NCBI GenBank assembly: GCA_964533185.1
Contig: CAZHLD010000060.1
Coordinates: 1-20,810 of the forward strand
Direction: 5' to 3'
Source: CAZHLD01 sp964533185
GTDB taxonomy: Bacteria > Acidobacteriota > Terriglobia > Acidiferrales > UBA7541
DNA: 20,810 bases
In this document: piece after piece, positions 13,371 through 20,810 of the stretch
Numbering within the stretch: position 1 is the first letter of the stretch
Layout: every line of letters begins with the position of its first letter
Translations under genes and position numbers: made by a program
Notes under the pieces: model-generated
What the model was told of the DNA's origin: nothing
Database searches by the model: none
Seen by the model: only the letters and a program-made list of their open reading frames with translations

Positions 13371-14423
13371 TCATTCTTTTTTTCGGCGTGATACCGCGAT
13401 GAGTTGCTTGTACTCCGCGTTGTTCTTCAAGCTTTGCAGGTTCGTGTCGAGCTGGGCGAGCCGCTTCAGCATCGGGTTCAGTTCCAGCGCCCGCTTCAGC
13501 GCCCTCACAGCCAGTTGTGATTTGCCCGATCGGGCATAGTAGGTCGCCAGGCTGTAGTGCGTATCCGGGTAATCGGGCTCGTTCTTGATCGCCAGTTTCA
13601 GCTCTTCGATAGCGCCTGGCAGGTCACCACGTTTGTCAAGTTCGATTGCCCGGAAAAAGCGCGTGATCGTATGTGCGCGGTGGAGTAACCGGCGCAGTTC
13701 TTTGAGCGGCTCGGGATTGTCATCCACGCGAATGTCAACGTAGTGGTCGGAATAGCCGTTGAAACCCGCTCCCTTGCGAACCACCAGCATGCCGGCAGAC
13801 TGCCGTCCGCGGTGATCGCCTCCGGCCGCCTGGCCGGCGTCGAGCGCCGCCATCATGCGGTCGGCCAGTTCTCCTGGCGTCGACTCAAAGGCCTTGGCCA
13901 TCGCTCGGACTACGTCTTCTCCGGCCAGGATATTCCCCTGCACGGAGTAGATATTGGGGCGCTGCTCGCTCTTCAGCCCGCCGGCCCACACGATGCATCG
14001 GGAGCCCGTGTGGTTGGCCACGCGACCTTGCGCGTCCACGACAGCCAACTGCCGCGTGTCACCACCTTCCGGGTCTTCGGCGATCAGCCGCTTCACCACT
14101 GCCTCTGCGCTCAGCCCCTGCCGGAGCAGCTCGAGGCCCCGCGGGCCGTAGCTGGCATTCGCAAAGGCCTGGGTGGCCACGGCGCCCACGCCGGGCTCCG
14201 CGGACGGAACAATCGAGCCCGCAGCGAAAAATTTCGAGGTCACCGCGACTCCCAGGTCGCCGTTGTCGGGGTCGAGGGCCACAATGGAAAATGTGCCGAT
14301 GTTATGCAGGCTCTCGGACCTCGGCCCGCCCGCCATCTCGTGCGCAGGCTCTTGCAAAATGCCCACGGCCGCGAAGAAAAGCACGGCCGCCCCAAAGAGA
14401 GTCGCGGCATGAGGTTTCTTCAT
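13371..14423 (-). CDS. Exported DUF1028 (Ntn-hydrolase-like) protein with C-terminal TPRs
   Basis: The 350-residue product has a signal peptide (about 1-23, basic start then LFGAAVLFFAAVGIL). A DUF1028 domain spans about 44-245, with TFSIVALDPDNGDLGVAV at its start, GVGAVATQAFANASYGPRGL, and the late block GDHRGRQSAGMLVV. DUF1028 is thought to adopt an Ntn-hydrolase-like fold. The Thr at 44 opens the domain and would be the candidate nucleophile, but activity is not established. The C-terminus (about 258-335) contains at least two tetratricopeptide repeats (FFRAIELDKRGDLPGAIEEL, then HYSLATYYARSGKSQLAVR). GGAGAG about seven bases before the ATG is a good ribosome site. It lies 111 bp downstream of a TonB-dependent receptor on the same strand, so peptide or glycan processing in the periplasm linked to uptake is plausible. 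Confidence 0.85.
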   Translation of the reverse strand: MKKPHAATLFGAAVLFFAAVGILQEPAHEMAGGPRSESLHNIGTFSIVALDPDNGDLGVAVTSKFFAAGSIVPSAEPGVGAVATQAFANASYGPRGLELLRQGLSAEAVVKRLIAEDPEGGDTRQLAVVDAQGRVANHTGSRCIVWAGGLKSEQRPNIYSVQGNILAGEDVVRAMAKAFESTPGELADRMMAALDAGQAAGGDHRGRQSAGMLVVRKGAGFNGYSDHYVDIRVDDNPEPLKELRRLLHRAHTITRFFRAIELDKRGDLPGAIEELKLAIKNEPDYPDTHYSLATYYARSGKSQLAVRALKRALELNPMLKRLAQLDTNLQSLKNNAEYKQLIAVSRRKKE

Positions 14424-14496
14424 CTCACTCTCTCCTGTGTTGGTCTGCAGACGCGGCTACCCTCTCGGGTTGGCAAGCGGAACTGCGGAGTCAGAC

Positions 14497-14528
14497 GCGG
14501 AAGGCAGAGCTGACGCTCTGCCTTCCGC
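14497..14528. repeat. 14-bp perfect hairpin between receptor and DUF1028 genes
   Basis: GCGGAAGGCAGAGC (14497-14510) and its exact complement (14515-14528) flank a TGAC tetraloop. It begins 6 bp after the receptor stop. It lacks a T-run, so attenuation, mRNA 3'-end protection or a dispersed palindromic repeat are all possible. Confidence 0.7.
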
Positions 14529-14534
14529 TCGAGA

Positions 14535-17500
14535 CTAGAATACAAACCGGAGCCCGAACTGAATCTGCCGGGACACGCCAGCAGACTGGATCTGTCCGAA
14601 GGTCGGCCCCAGAGTCCGGATGGGATTGTCAAAATTCGGGTGGTTGGCGAGGTTGAAGAATTCCGCGCGGAACTGCACCATGCGGCCTTCTGCAAACGAG
14701 GTGTTCTTGAACAGCGAGAAATCAATGCTCTTCACGCCAGGACCGATCAGCGAACCCCGGCCCGCATTTCCAAACGTCCCCGGAGCCGAAGCCGCAAAGG
14801 CTGCGGGGTTAACCCAGCAGTTCGGAGTACGCGTTTGCGAACAGCCCGACCCTGAGGCGTACGGATCGCCAATCTTATTGGGCCGATCCTGGAATGTTTC
14901 TGTGTTGCTGTTGTCAAACCCCAGGGCGGGCGTGTAGGGCTGTCCCGACTGGAACACCCAGATCCCGTTCACCTGCCAGCCCTCAAGAAGCTTGCCGGCC
15001 AAGCCGGTCGCCTGGTTCCAGTAACGGCGCTTCGGGCCGAAGGGGAGTTCGTAGATATGGCTGAGTACCCAGCGGTGCCGCGCGTCGAAATTCGAGGGCC
15101 CGCGCTCCGCCGCGAGATTGTGGCTGTCCTGGGGGAAGTTTTCATCACTGTAGTTTCCGAATTGGGCGGAGCTGTCGTCAATCGCTTTCGAGTAGGTGTA
15201 GGAACTCAAGAACGAGAGACCTTGCGAGAACCGCTTCTCGAGCCGCACTTCCAGTCCGTGATAAATGGAGGCGGCGCTCGATGCCACCATACTCATCCCG
15301 CCGAAGGCGGGGAACGGTCGCCGGGGCTGAACCGGGCCCGGCCCCGCAGGAGGCTGGTTCGGGTCCAGGGACCGATAGAGACGCGTCCCCTTGGTGGCGA
15401 CGTAGCCGACATCGAGGAGCAGATTGCGCACCAGCTCATGCTGGATGCCGAAGCTCCATTGCTGGACGAGGCCATCCCGGAAATCCTTCTGAAAAGAGTT
15501 GAGGTTCAAAGTGAGGTCCCCCGGATTTGCAAAGGCATTCTTAAGCGTTACGCCGGCGCCGGACGCAGTGTCCACCTGAAAGAACGGGGGGTTCAAGCGC
15601 AGACCGAGCAGGGTGTTGATCACAGCGATTTCGTAAAAAACACCATAGCCCCCCCGCATGGCCCATTTGCCGTTGCCGAACAAATCCCACGAAACTCCGA
15701 TCCTCGGCGCGAAATTGTTCTTGTCGGCATCGTAGGTCGAATTCGATATGCCTGTCTGGCCGGCCTGAACGACCTTGCCGGTGTCAAAATAGAAATTCGT
15801 GAGGCGGTTCTTTTTCTCCGTCATCGGAAAGTTGTACTCGTAACGCAGTCCCAGGCTGACGGTGAGGTTGGGCTTCACCCGCCAGTCGTCTTGGAAGAAC
15901 CCGCTGATGGTTTTGGAAACAAACAGGAAGTCGGTCTTTCCCACGCCTCGCAGCGCAAAAGTCGGAAGGCCAAGGAGCAGGTCAGCGAGCGGGTCGTTGG
16001 TGAATGCGCCGGTGAACAGGTACAGGCCGCGGGCGGCAAAGTCCAGGAAGAAGGTAGAGGTGAAGTAGTGGAAGTCACCGCCCATCTTCAAATTGTGGTT
16101 GCGCACCACATTGGAAATCGTCCCTCCCCATTGGTACGTGTCAAACGGTCCTGCCTGGGGAAGATTGAGAGCGGATCCGAGATTGTCATAGACGCCGACC
16201 ATGTTGATGAGCGGGAAGCCGGTGTCATTGGGATCGGTTGAGAGACCGGTGATGCCGAGCTGGCTGGCCACGTTGCTCCCCTGGTCCTGCTGAAAATAGG
16301 CCAGCTTCCAGCGATTCCAACCGAAACGAAATTCCCCGATGAGGCGCGGAGAGAAGGTGTGGGTATCGTTCACGCCAAAGGTTTGAAAGCGCGTATTGTC
16401 CTGATGGCGGCCGAATCCCGGGATATTGGTCGTCTTTACGAATGTGTTGACCGGCTGCAGTTCCTGGATGTTCTGGAAGTTGTACCGCACGAACAGATGA
16501 TCTTTCTTGGTTAGTTCGTGGTCCACTTTAAAGACAAAGCTGTTGTCGCTCAGCTTGTTGATCGGGTTTGAGATCAGGTTGCGGTTTGGATCGGACGGAT
16601 TGTTGGGCGGCGGATACGCCTTGGCTAGACCCGAGCCGGCGGAATCGAGGCGTGCGGTGGGAATCACGTTGCCCGGGAACGGCTGGTTGTTATTCGCTGG
16701 ATCCGTGATGACGGTGCCGGGAAGCAAGCTGGAAAAGTTTCCACCGATCATCGCCGGAAGAGGAACCTTGGAGGTGAATGTGCCGGCGCGGTTCTCCCGA
16801 ATGCCTTCGTAGGCGCCGAAGAAAAATGTCTTGTCCCGAATAATTTTGCCCCCGACATCCGCCCCGAACTGGTTGCGCTGGAATATGGGGATCTTGCCGG
16901 CGGCGGAGTCAAAAAAGTTCTTGGCATCGAGCACGCTGTTTCTGAGGAATTCATAGACGTCGCCATGCAGGCGGTTGCTGCCCGAGCGTGTAATCACGTT
17001 GATCTGCGCCCCGGCGGTGCGGCCAATCTCGGCCGAGTAGGTCGGCGACTGCACCTTGAATTCCTGCACGGAGTAGGTGGGTGGGTTGACAACCAACTGG
17101 CCGATGGCCTGCGTGGTGTTGTCAATCCCATCGAGCCAGAAGAAATTGGATGCCTCGCGGAGACCGTGGACGTTGATCGAGCCACCCTGCGTGCCGAGCT
17201 GTGAACCCTTGGCTCCGGGCAGTGCCCCGGGGACCAGAAGATTCAGTTGCAGAAAGTTTCGGCCGTTCAGAGGCAGCTCCAAAACCTGGCGCTGCTCGAT
17301 TACGGTTCCCACCGTCGCCGACTCCGTCTGCACGAGCGGGGGGTCCTCGGTCACCACGATCCGCTCGGAAACATCGCCGACCTGCAGCGTGAAGTCCAGC
17401 CGTTGCTCCTGGTTGACTTGCAGGGTGACCCGTTCGCGCACGGCTTTTTTGAATCCGCTGTGCTCCACGACGACACTGTAGTCGCCTGGAGGCAGAAGCG

Positions 17501-17717
17501 GAGCGACGTAGTTGCCGGAAGAGTCCGATTGAATGATATGTTGCTTCGAGGTTGCCAGATTGGTGATGGTGATCGTGGCGCCGGACAGCGCCGCGCCGGA
17601 CGTGTCGTTGACGGTGCCAACAAACGTGCCGGTGAAGGTTTGCGCCCGAAGTTGCGGCGCAGCTATGAAAACCAAGAGAAAGAGGACCAGCAGGGCTTCC
17701 CACTTTGTTTTTCGCAT
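14535..17717 (-). CDS. TonB-dependent receptor with N-terminal carboxypeptidase-regulatory-like domain
   Basis: This is an outer-membrane beta-barrel importer of the large acidobacterial type (also called Oar-like). The 1060-residue product has a signal peptide ending near LRA-QT (residue 25). A carboxypeptidase-regulatory-like beta-sandwich follows (about 27-105: GTVNDTSGAALSGATITITN, then GNYVAPLLPPGDYSVVV). Next is a plug with LPLNGRNFLQL and GGSINVHGLREASNFFWLDG, and then a long barrel that ends in aromatic FGLRFVF, the usual outer-membrane signature. The ligand is unknown; this expanded family usually handles glycans or peptides. The ATG at 17717 is chosen because GGTGAGGG precedes it and a signal peptide follows directly; the frame is open 48 codons further but without signal character. 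No frameshift is seen. An IR (AATGTC 17791-17796, GACATT 17815-17820) lies upstream. Confidence 0.93.
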   Translation of the reverse strand: MRKTKWEALLVLFLLVFIAAPQLRAQTFTGTFVGTVNDTSGAALSGATITITNLATSKQHIIQSDSSGNYVAPLLPPGDYSVVVEHSGFKKAVRERVTLQVNQEQRLDFTLQVGDVSERIVVTEDPPLVQTESATVGTVIEQRQVLELPLNGRNFLQLNLLVPGALPGAKGSQLGTQGGSINVHGLREASNFFWLDGIDNTTQAIGQLVVNPPTYSVQEFKVQSPTYSAEIGRTAGAQINVITRSGSNRLHGDVYEFLRNSVLDAKNFFDSAAGKIPIFQRNQFGADVGGKIIRDKTFFFGAYEGIRENRAGTFTSKVPLPAMIGGNFSSLLPGTVITDPANNNQPFPGNVIPTARLDSAGSGLAKAYPPPNNPSDPNRNLISNPINKLSDNSFVFKVDHELTKKDHLFVRYNFQNIQELQPVNTFVKTTNIPGFGRHQDNTRFQTFGVNDTHTFSPRLIGEFRFGWNRWKLAYFQQDQGSNVASQLGITGLSTDPNDTGFPLINMVGVYDNLGSALNLPQAGPFDTYQWGGTISNVVRNHNLKMGGDFHYFTSTFFLDFAARGLYLFTGAFTNDPLADLLLGLPTFALRGVGKTDFLFVSKTISGFFQDDWRVKPNLTVSLGLRYEYNFPMTEKKNRLTNFYFDTGKVVQAGQTGISNSTYDADKNNFAPRIGVSWDLFGNGKWAMRGGYGVFYEIAVINTLLGLRLNPPFFQVDTASGAGVTLKNAFANPGDLTLNLNSFQKDFRDGLVQQWSFGIQHELVRNLLLDVGYVATKGTRLYRSLDPNQPPAGPGPVQPRRPFPAFGGMSMVASSAASIYHGLEVRLEKRFSQGLSFLSSYTYSKAIDDSSAQFGNYSDENFPQDSHNLAAERGPSNFDARHRWVLSHIYELPFGPKRRYWNQATGLAGKLLEGWQVNGIWVFQSGQPYTPALGFDNSNTETFQDRPNKIGDPYASGSGCSQTRTPNCWVNPAAFAASAPGTFGNAGRGSLIGPGVKSIDFSLFKNTSFAEGRMVQFRAEFFNLANHPNFDNPIRTLGPTFGQIQSAGVSRQIQFGLRFVF

Positions 17718-17850
17718 CACCCTCACCTTCCGAAGAAGCGAACTGAAACATACGTTTCGAACGTCGCGTGCATACACCTGCCCTCTCTTTAATGTCAAGA
17801 GATTTCTTCCAAGAGACATTTGGGTATCCTCTCCAGATCGACGCCTGCTC

Positions 17851-17879
17851 TTGACATCCATAAATATCTTTTAGATAAT
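17851..17879 (+). promoter_or_regulatory. Near-consensus sigma70 promoter pointing right
   Basis: TTGACA (17851-17856, 6/6) and GATAAT (17874-17879, 5/6) are 17 bp apart. Transcription would start near 17886. The next credited plus-strand gene begins 450 bp further on, and a terminator-like hairpin intervenes, so the transcript is probably non-coding or a long leader. Confidence 0.6.
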
Positions 17880-17885
17880 CTATAT

Positions 17886-18058
17886 GAAATCTAGTTTTCA
17901 ATAAGCATTGCCCATGCCCCACCCTTCGATCCTCGCCGCAGCCCAAATCCGGCCCCCTCCTCCCATCTCCCCTCGAATCAACACTTCTGCTCCCGAACGG
18001 AATAACTCCTTCCGAATCCGCACTTGCGGGTTTATTGGACTTAATCCGCCTGCTTTTT
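17886..18058 (+). ncRNA. Candidate small RNA, about 173 nt, C-rich
   Basis: The interval is bounded by a strong promoter and by a hairpin plus T5 tract. It has no protein-like frame. Its middle (17951-17975) is C-rich with CCUCC and repeated UCCC motifs complementary to Shine-Dalgarno sequences. A small hairpin CGGAA/TTCCG (17998-18014) presents ACUCC in its loop. These are features known from C-rich regulatory sRNAs of other bacteria. No family is recognised; the call is structural inference. Confidence 0.35.
18026..18058 (+). terminator. Possible intrinsic terminator
   Basis: GCGGGTT (18026-18032) pairs with AATCCGC (18043-18049) through seven pairs including one G-T, with a 10-nt loop, followed after four bases by TTTTT (18054-18058). 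The stem is moderate and the T-run is short and slightly displaced, so efficiency is uncertain. Confidence 0.4.
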
Positions 18059-18070
18059 CAACGCCTTACA

Positions 18071-18093
18071 CAGGGGGAGGGGGGTACCCCCTG
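18071..18093. repeat. G-run/C-run palindrome
   Basis: CAGGGGG and CCCCCTG bracket the segment, and GGGGGTACCCCC (18080-18091) is a perfect 12-bp palindrome. The plus strand holds runs of 5 and 6 G. It could form an alternative hairpin or contribute to a G-rich structure. Function is unknown. Confidence 0.5.
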
Positions 18094-18193
18094 CCGCATT
18101 CCTATTTCTCTGCTACTCTGCCACCCCTGCTTTCAACATCCTACTCTCAAGGGTTGACAGTGAACTATGAACTCACAACTCTCTCCATTCCCA

Positions 18194-18222
18194 TTGACTG
18201 CAAGGCGAGGGGCGCTTAACTT
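18194..18222 (+). promoter_or_regulatory. Weak promoter candidate for gltS
   Basis: TTGACT (18194-18199) and TAACTT (18217-18222) are 17 bp apart, the same arrangement as the predicted gap promoter but with a poorer -10 (3/6). The leader would be about 110 nt. A nearby TTGACA at 18154 has no -10 at a usable distance. Confidence 0.3.
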
Positions 18223-18338
18223 GCCTGCTTCCATGTCTGAGAAAAACCACCAGCAACTGAACCGCAACGGCCCGTTGCCAACCGCCTGTCCAGCGTCTAT
18301 GCTGGCGCGGCACGGACCGCTCGTCCCGAGAAGCAACC

Positions 18339-19559
18339 TTGCCTCACTTCCAACCTGACGCCGCACAGACGCTGGCCCTGGCCGCCCTGGTTCTTCTGGT
18401 GGGCCTCTATCTGAAACGCCGCATAGGAATCCTCGACCGGCTGAACCTCCCCGCGCCGGTCGTGGGCGGCCTGCTTGCTGCGGTGCTTCTGCTGGGCTTG
18501 CGCCAGCGGGTGGCGACGTTTCAGTTCGATGCCACCCTGCAGCCCATCCTGATGATTGCCTTCTTCACCACCATCGGGATGAACGCAAGTTTGCCGCTGC
18601 TCAAAAAGGGCGGGATCCAGGTGTTTATTTTCCTGGCCATGTCCACGTTCCTGTGCTTCGTGCAGAATTTTTTGGGCATGGGTATCGCCGCGGCCTTCGG
18701 CGTGAACCCGCTGGTCGGTGTGGTTGCCGGTTCGGTGACCCTGGTGGGCGGGCCGGCCACGGGTCTGGCCTTTGCGCCCTTATTTGAAAAGGCGGGCGTA
18801 ACCGGCGCCGCCTCGCTGGCCATCGCCGCAGCCACCTTCGGCATCATGTGCGGGGGGCTGTTTGGCGCGCCGCTGGGAACCTGGATCGTGGAGCGACGCC
18901 TGGGGCGCAAGTCTGCGGGGAAAACTGCTGCGCCAGCCGCGGAAACGTCTCCGGGCATCCCCGCAACGAATCAGGTCACGCTCGAAGCCGAGCGCGAGGA
19001 TACTCCCCTGCTGCGCAACATCATCGTACTGGCTTTCGCCATGGGCATCGGCGCGGTAGTGAGCGGTTACATCCAAGCAAAAGGAATCACCCTGCCCGCG
19101 TACATCGGCGCCATGCTGGTGGCCTCCCTCTTGCGCAACCTGGACGACTGGCTGGGCTGGTTCCGCATCTCCCCGCCGATGATGGACTTGATTGGGAACC
19201 TCTCGCTACTGATGTTCCTGGCCATGGCCCTGCTGAACCTGAAACTCTGGGAGCTGGCACATCTGGCAGCGCCGCTGGTAGCGATTCTGGCGGCGCAAGT
19301 GCTCGTCTTGGGTTTGTTCGTGCTGCTGGTGTCGTTCCCGGTGATGGGCCGGGACTACGATTCCGCGGTCATGGCTTCCGGACTGTTCGGGTTCGCGATG
19401 GGCACAATCGCCAACGCCCTCACCAACATGCGCGCGCTCGTTGAACGCTATGGCCCCGCTCCCCGCGCGTTTTTGGTTGTCCCGCTGGTGGGCGCGTTCT
19501 TCGTGGACTTCACCAACGCACTCATCATCACCGCGTTCTTGAACTGGTTCGGGAAGTAG
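18339..19559 (+). CDS. gltS: Sodium/glutamate symporter
   Basis: GltS imports glutamate with Na+ across the inner membrane. The 406-residue product has about ten hydrophobic segments in two inverted halves. Family blocks are present: FFTTIGMNASLPLLKKGG, LVGGPATGLAFAPLFEKAG followed by ASLAIAAATFGIMCGGL, the variable hydrophilic loop at about 190-220, and GFAMGTIANALTNMRALVER near the second re-entrant loop, ending with FVDFTNALIITAFLNWF. A TTG at 18339 is the only start that keeps the first helix. It has only a weak GAGAAG ribosome site, and the next ATG (18551) would remove the first helices. It is a single gene, convergent with the exported protein downstream. GGCGC/GCGCC (19562-19574) just past the stop could be a small terminator stem. 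Confidence 0.93.
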   Translation: MPHFQPDAAQTLALAALVLLVGLYLKRRIGILDRLNLPAPVVGGLLAAVLLLGLRQRVATFQFDATLQPILMIAFFTTIGMNASLPLLKKGGIQVFIFLAMSTFLCFVQNFLGMGIAAAFGVNPLVGVVAGSVTLVGGPATGLAFAPLFEKAGVTGAASLAIAAATFGIMCGGLFGAPLGTWIVERRLGRKSAGKTAAPAAETSPGIPATNQVTLEAEREDTPLLRNIIVLAFAMGIGAVVSGYIQAKGITLPAYIGAMLVASLLRNLDDWLGWFRISPPMMDLIGNLSLLMFLAMALLNLKLWELAHLAAPLVAILAAQVLVLGLFVLLVSFPVMGRDYDSAVMASGLFGFAMGTIANALTNMRALVERYGPAPRAFLVVPLVGAFFVDFTNALIITAFLNWFGK

Positions 19560-19641
19560 GCGGCGCGCTGCGCCACCTTTGCGAAGGGAAGTGCGGCCCG
19601 GGCCCCTGATCCACTCTCTTGCTCTTCTCTCTGCCTCTTGC

Positions 19642-20178
19642 CTACAGTCCGCAGGTACGTACCGCGCCCACCAACCAGCCCAGGCAGCGCCAGGCGTCAG
19701 TGCGGCCGGGTTCCGAGGGGCTGCCCAGCGCGACCGTCAAACGAAGGCCGTAGCTTTCCGAGCTATTGGGCGTCCATGCGCCCGGGTTGGTGCGCGAGCC
19801 AATGCCCCAGGACGGGCGATTGCCGCTGCCCGGGAGCCCGTTGAGCAAGTTGCCCATCGGTCGCAGGCTCTGGAAGCCACCCAGTTCGATCCGCCCGCCC
19901 AGAATTGAAGCCAGGCGAACATCCACTTGCTGGACAAAATGAGTAGTTGTGGTGGCCACCGGCGCCGCCGCAGCAATGCGCGCGAGCTGGCTGGTTCGCG
20001 CGACTTCGACGCGCAAGCTGCTCAGCGGCGCAGAGGGTGCGGCCTGGGGACGCTCCTCGGCTTTGAAGGCCGCGACGCGGGCCTGCGAAGCTTTGGGAGC
20101 CTGAAACTGCTGGACTTGGGCCATCGCGGGCATGGCCGCCGTCAGCAGTAAAACCACCTGGACAATTGTTCGACGCAT
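19642..20178 (-). CDS. Exported protein of unknown function (178 aa)
   Basis: No family is recognised. The product has a clear signal peptide, MRRTIVQVVLLLTAAMPAMA-Q. An Ala/Gln/Pro-rich region follows (about 22-70), then a Gly/Leu-rich segment (LASILGGRIELGGFQS, about 89-104), a Ser/Asn/Gly-rich stretch, and a C-terminus with two cysteines (DAWRCLGWLVGAVRTCGL). The ATG at 20178 is chosen over a GTG three codons earlier because GGGGTGAG is then correctly spaced. That ribosome site is itself inside a hairpin (20186-20201). Periplasmic or surface location is inferred. It is convergent with gltS (82 bp apart) and divergent from the 85-residue gene. Confidence 0.6.
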   Translation of the reverse strand: MRRTIVQVVLLLTAAMPAMAQVQQFQAPKASQARVAAFKAEERPQAAPSAPLSSLRVEVARTSQLARIAAAAPVATTTTHFVQQVDVRLASILGGRIELGGFQSLRPMGNLLNGLPGSGNRPSWGIGSRTNPGAWTPNSSESYGLRLTVALGSPSEPGRTDAWRCLGWLVGAVRTCGL

Positions 20179-20526
20179 CTTGCTCACCCCGGGAAGGGGG
20201 TTCTAGCTGGGGAGAGACGAGCCTACGCCTCCGGAGGGCTGCGCACTACTGGCTCGAGGGACAGGATTGGAACAGTTCACTTGCGGGCGAGGGCCTGTAC
20301 CGGTGTTCAAACGGGCGGCTGGACCAAATTTGGACTGTCAGAATGCAGGAAATTCAAGGCCGCGGAGCAACGTTTTGCCCGGAAAAGCGTCTATTGAAAT
20401 GAAAGCGAACAGAGGGAAATGCAGTTGGTTGGGTCTGATAATCCACCGAAACATTCAACGAAACTTTTTTCGGCTTTTTGCGTTTAACCAGGTAGGAGCA
20501 AGCGGGGGGTCAGGAAGAGAGGGGAC
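20179..20526. other. 348-bp divergent intergenic region with hairpins
   Basis: No gene is supported. Next to the exported-protein gene are two hairpins: ACCCC/GGGGT (20186-20201), which would pair with the Shine-Dalgarno on the minus strand, and CGAGCC/GGCTCG (20218-20223, 20251-20256) enclosing the palindrome CCTCCGGAGG (20228-20237). CCAAATTTGG at 20324-20333 is a perfect 10-bp palindrome that could be an operator. T-runs stand at 20463-20480. No promoter with both boxes is convincing on either strand. Confidence 0.5.
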
Positions 20527-20784
20527 ATGGTACTGCGGTTGAATCAGTTGCCGTTGATTGAAGACCTGCGGAAGCATCCAGCGGAACTCGTGGACAACCT
20601 GCGGGCGCTGCTGGCCTCGGGGGCTCTGGCTAAGCCGGATCCGCGCCGGGAAAACTTCTTCGAAGTCGAAAACTGCTCGCGCGTCTTCTACATCCACGTC
20701 GCGCCGGCTAGCGGCAAGGTGTACCTGCTGGGGACCTGGCTCAAGGACGAAGTGCCCGCCGACTGCGGGAAGTTCGTCGCGTAA
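20527..20784 (+). CDS. Small protein of unknown function (85 aa)
   Basis: I do not recognise a named family, but the frame looks real: GAGAGGGG just before the ATG, GC-rich third positions, and balanced composition. It starts MVLRLNQLPLIEDLRKHPAE, predicted helical, and ends in a likely beta-sheet part, NFFEVENCSRVFYIHVAP and GKVYLLGTWLKDE. There is no signal peptide or membrane segment, so it should be cytoplasmic. It ends with TAA 26 bp before the window edge. It is divergent from the exported-protein gene; partners on the right cannot be seen. Confidence 0.6.
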   Translation: MVLRLNQLPLIEDLRKHPAELVDNLRALLASGALAKPDPRRENFFEVENCSRVFYIHVAPASGKVYLLGTWLKDEVPADCGKFVA

Positions 20785-20810
20785 GTTTCACCAACCACAC
20801 AACACAAAAA

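Larger units (their letters stand above)
17718..18338. other. 621-bp intergenic region between divergent receptor and gltS
   Basis: No protein gene is supported here. It holds, in order: a 6-bp inverted repeat at 17791-17820 that may be an operator of the receptor gene, an AT-rich block at 17851-17900 with a strong rightward promoter, a C-rich stretch, a terminator-like hairpin, a G-run palindrome, and a weak promoter before gltS. A 103-codon frame at 17908-18219 is Pro/Ser/Thr-rich low complexity without a ribosome site and is not credited. Confidence 0.7.

Noticed and set aside
18154..18182. TTGACA at 18154 as the gltS promoter
   Set aside because: No acceptable -10 lies 16-18 bp downstream; the match sits in AACTATGAACTCA-type spacer sequence.
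17908..18219. 103-codon plus-strand frame rich in Pro, Ser and Thr
   Set aside because: No ribosome site, no protein-like motifs, and it crosses the terminator-like hairpin and the G-run palindrome.
20188..20290. Possible cyclic-di-GMP (GEMM) or cobalamin riboswitch
   Set aside because: Short matches such as GCGCAGCCCTCC and CCCGCAAGTG were seen, but the ordered conserved blocks of neither class are present; only generic hairpins are reported.
1..20810. CRISPR array or complete insertion sequence
   Set aside because: No regularly spaced direct repeats of 24-40 bp and no transposase or integrase frame were found.

Overview
The window looks like part of an Acidobacteriota genome, probably a metagenome assembly because it contains a run of exactly 100 N. 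The clues are: a TonB-dependent receptor with an N-terminal carboxypeptidase-regulatory-like domain and an LPLNGRNF plug motif; a cytochrome oxidase subunit II with the acidic GKDD insertion; a proline/glutamine-rich SecG tail; and GC-rich DNA littered with short palindromes that end in GCTACAC. No genome comparison could be run, so the phylum is inferred from gene content.

Layout, left to right. (1) 1-962, minus: the 5' end of coxA and complete coxB, the aa3/caa3-type terminal oxidase, with its own promoter. (2) 1099-2106, plus: a secreted trypsin-like serine protease that is clearly more AT-rich than its neighbours. (3) 2163-6372, minus: the gap-pgk-tpiA-secG cluster (lower glycolysis plus a Sec translocon subunit) followed by tRNA-Leu(GAG). 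It is interrupted by palindromic repeats and by an assembly gap flanked by identical 55-bp copies. (4) 6421-9291, minus: a tightly packed operon of a GHMP sugar kinase, a CPBP intramembrane protease and a BamE/SmpA-like envelope protein. (5) 9409-10521, plus: a NagZ-like GH3 beta-N-acetylhexosaminidase. (6) 10531-12317, minus: a nucleotide salvage and house-cleaning operon (deoxyribosyltransferase-like protein, YjjX NTPase, thymidine kinase). (7) 12442-13347: tRNA-Gly(GCC), a small basic protein, and a decayed stretch with two gene remnants and a 72-bp MITE-like inverted repeat. (8) 13371-17717, minus: a 1060-residue TonB-dependent receptor and an exported DUF1028-TPR protein. (9) 17718-18338: a 621-bp intergenic region containing a near-consensus rightward promoter, a C-rich stretch and a terminator-like hairpin, which together make a candidate small RNA. 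(10) 18339-20784: GltS glutamate symporter (plus), an unknown exported protein (minus) and an 85-residue unknown protein (plus).

Most genes are housekeeping or ordinary accessory genes. No complete defence, secondary-metabolite or CRISPR system is visible. The least explained elements are the candidate sRNA at 17886-18058, the MITE whose removal restores a longer reading frame at 13269-13340, the repeat that supplies stop codons to two converging genes at 10512-10536, and the DUF1028-TPR/TonB-receptor pair.
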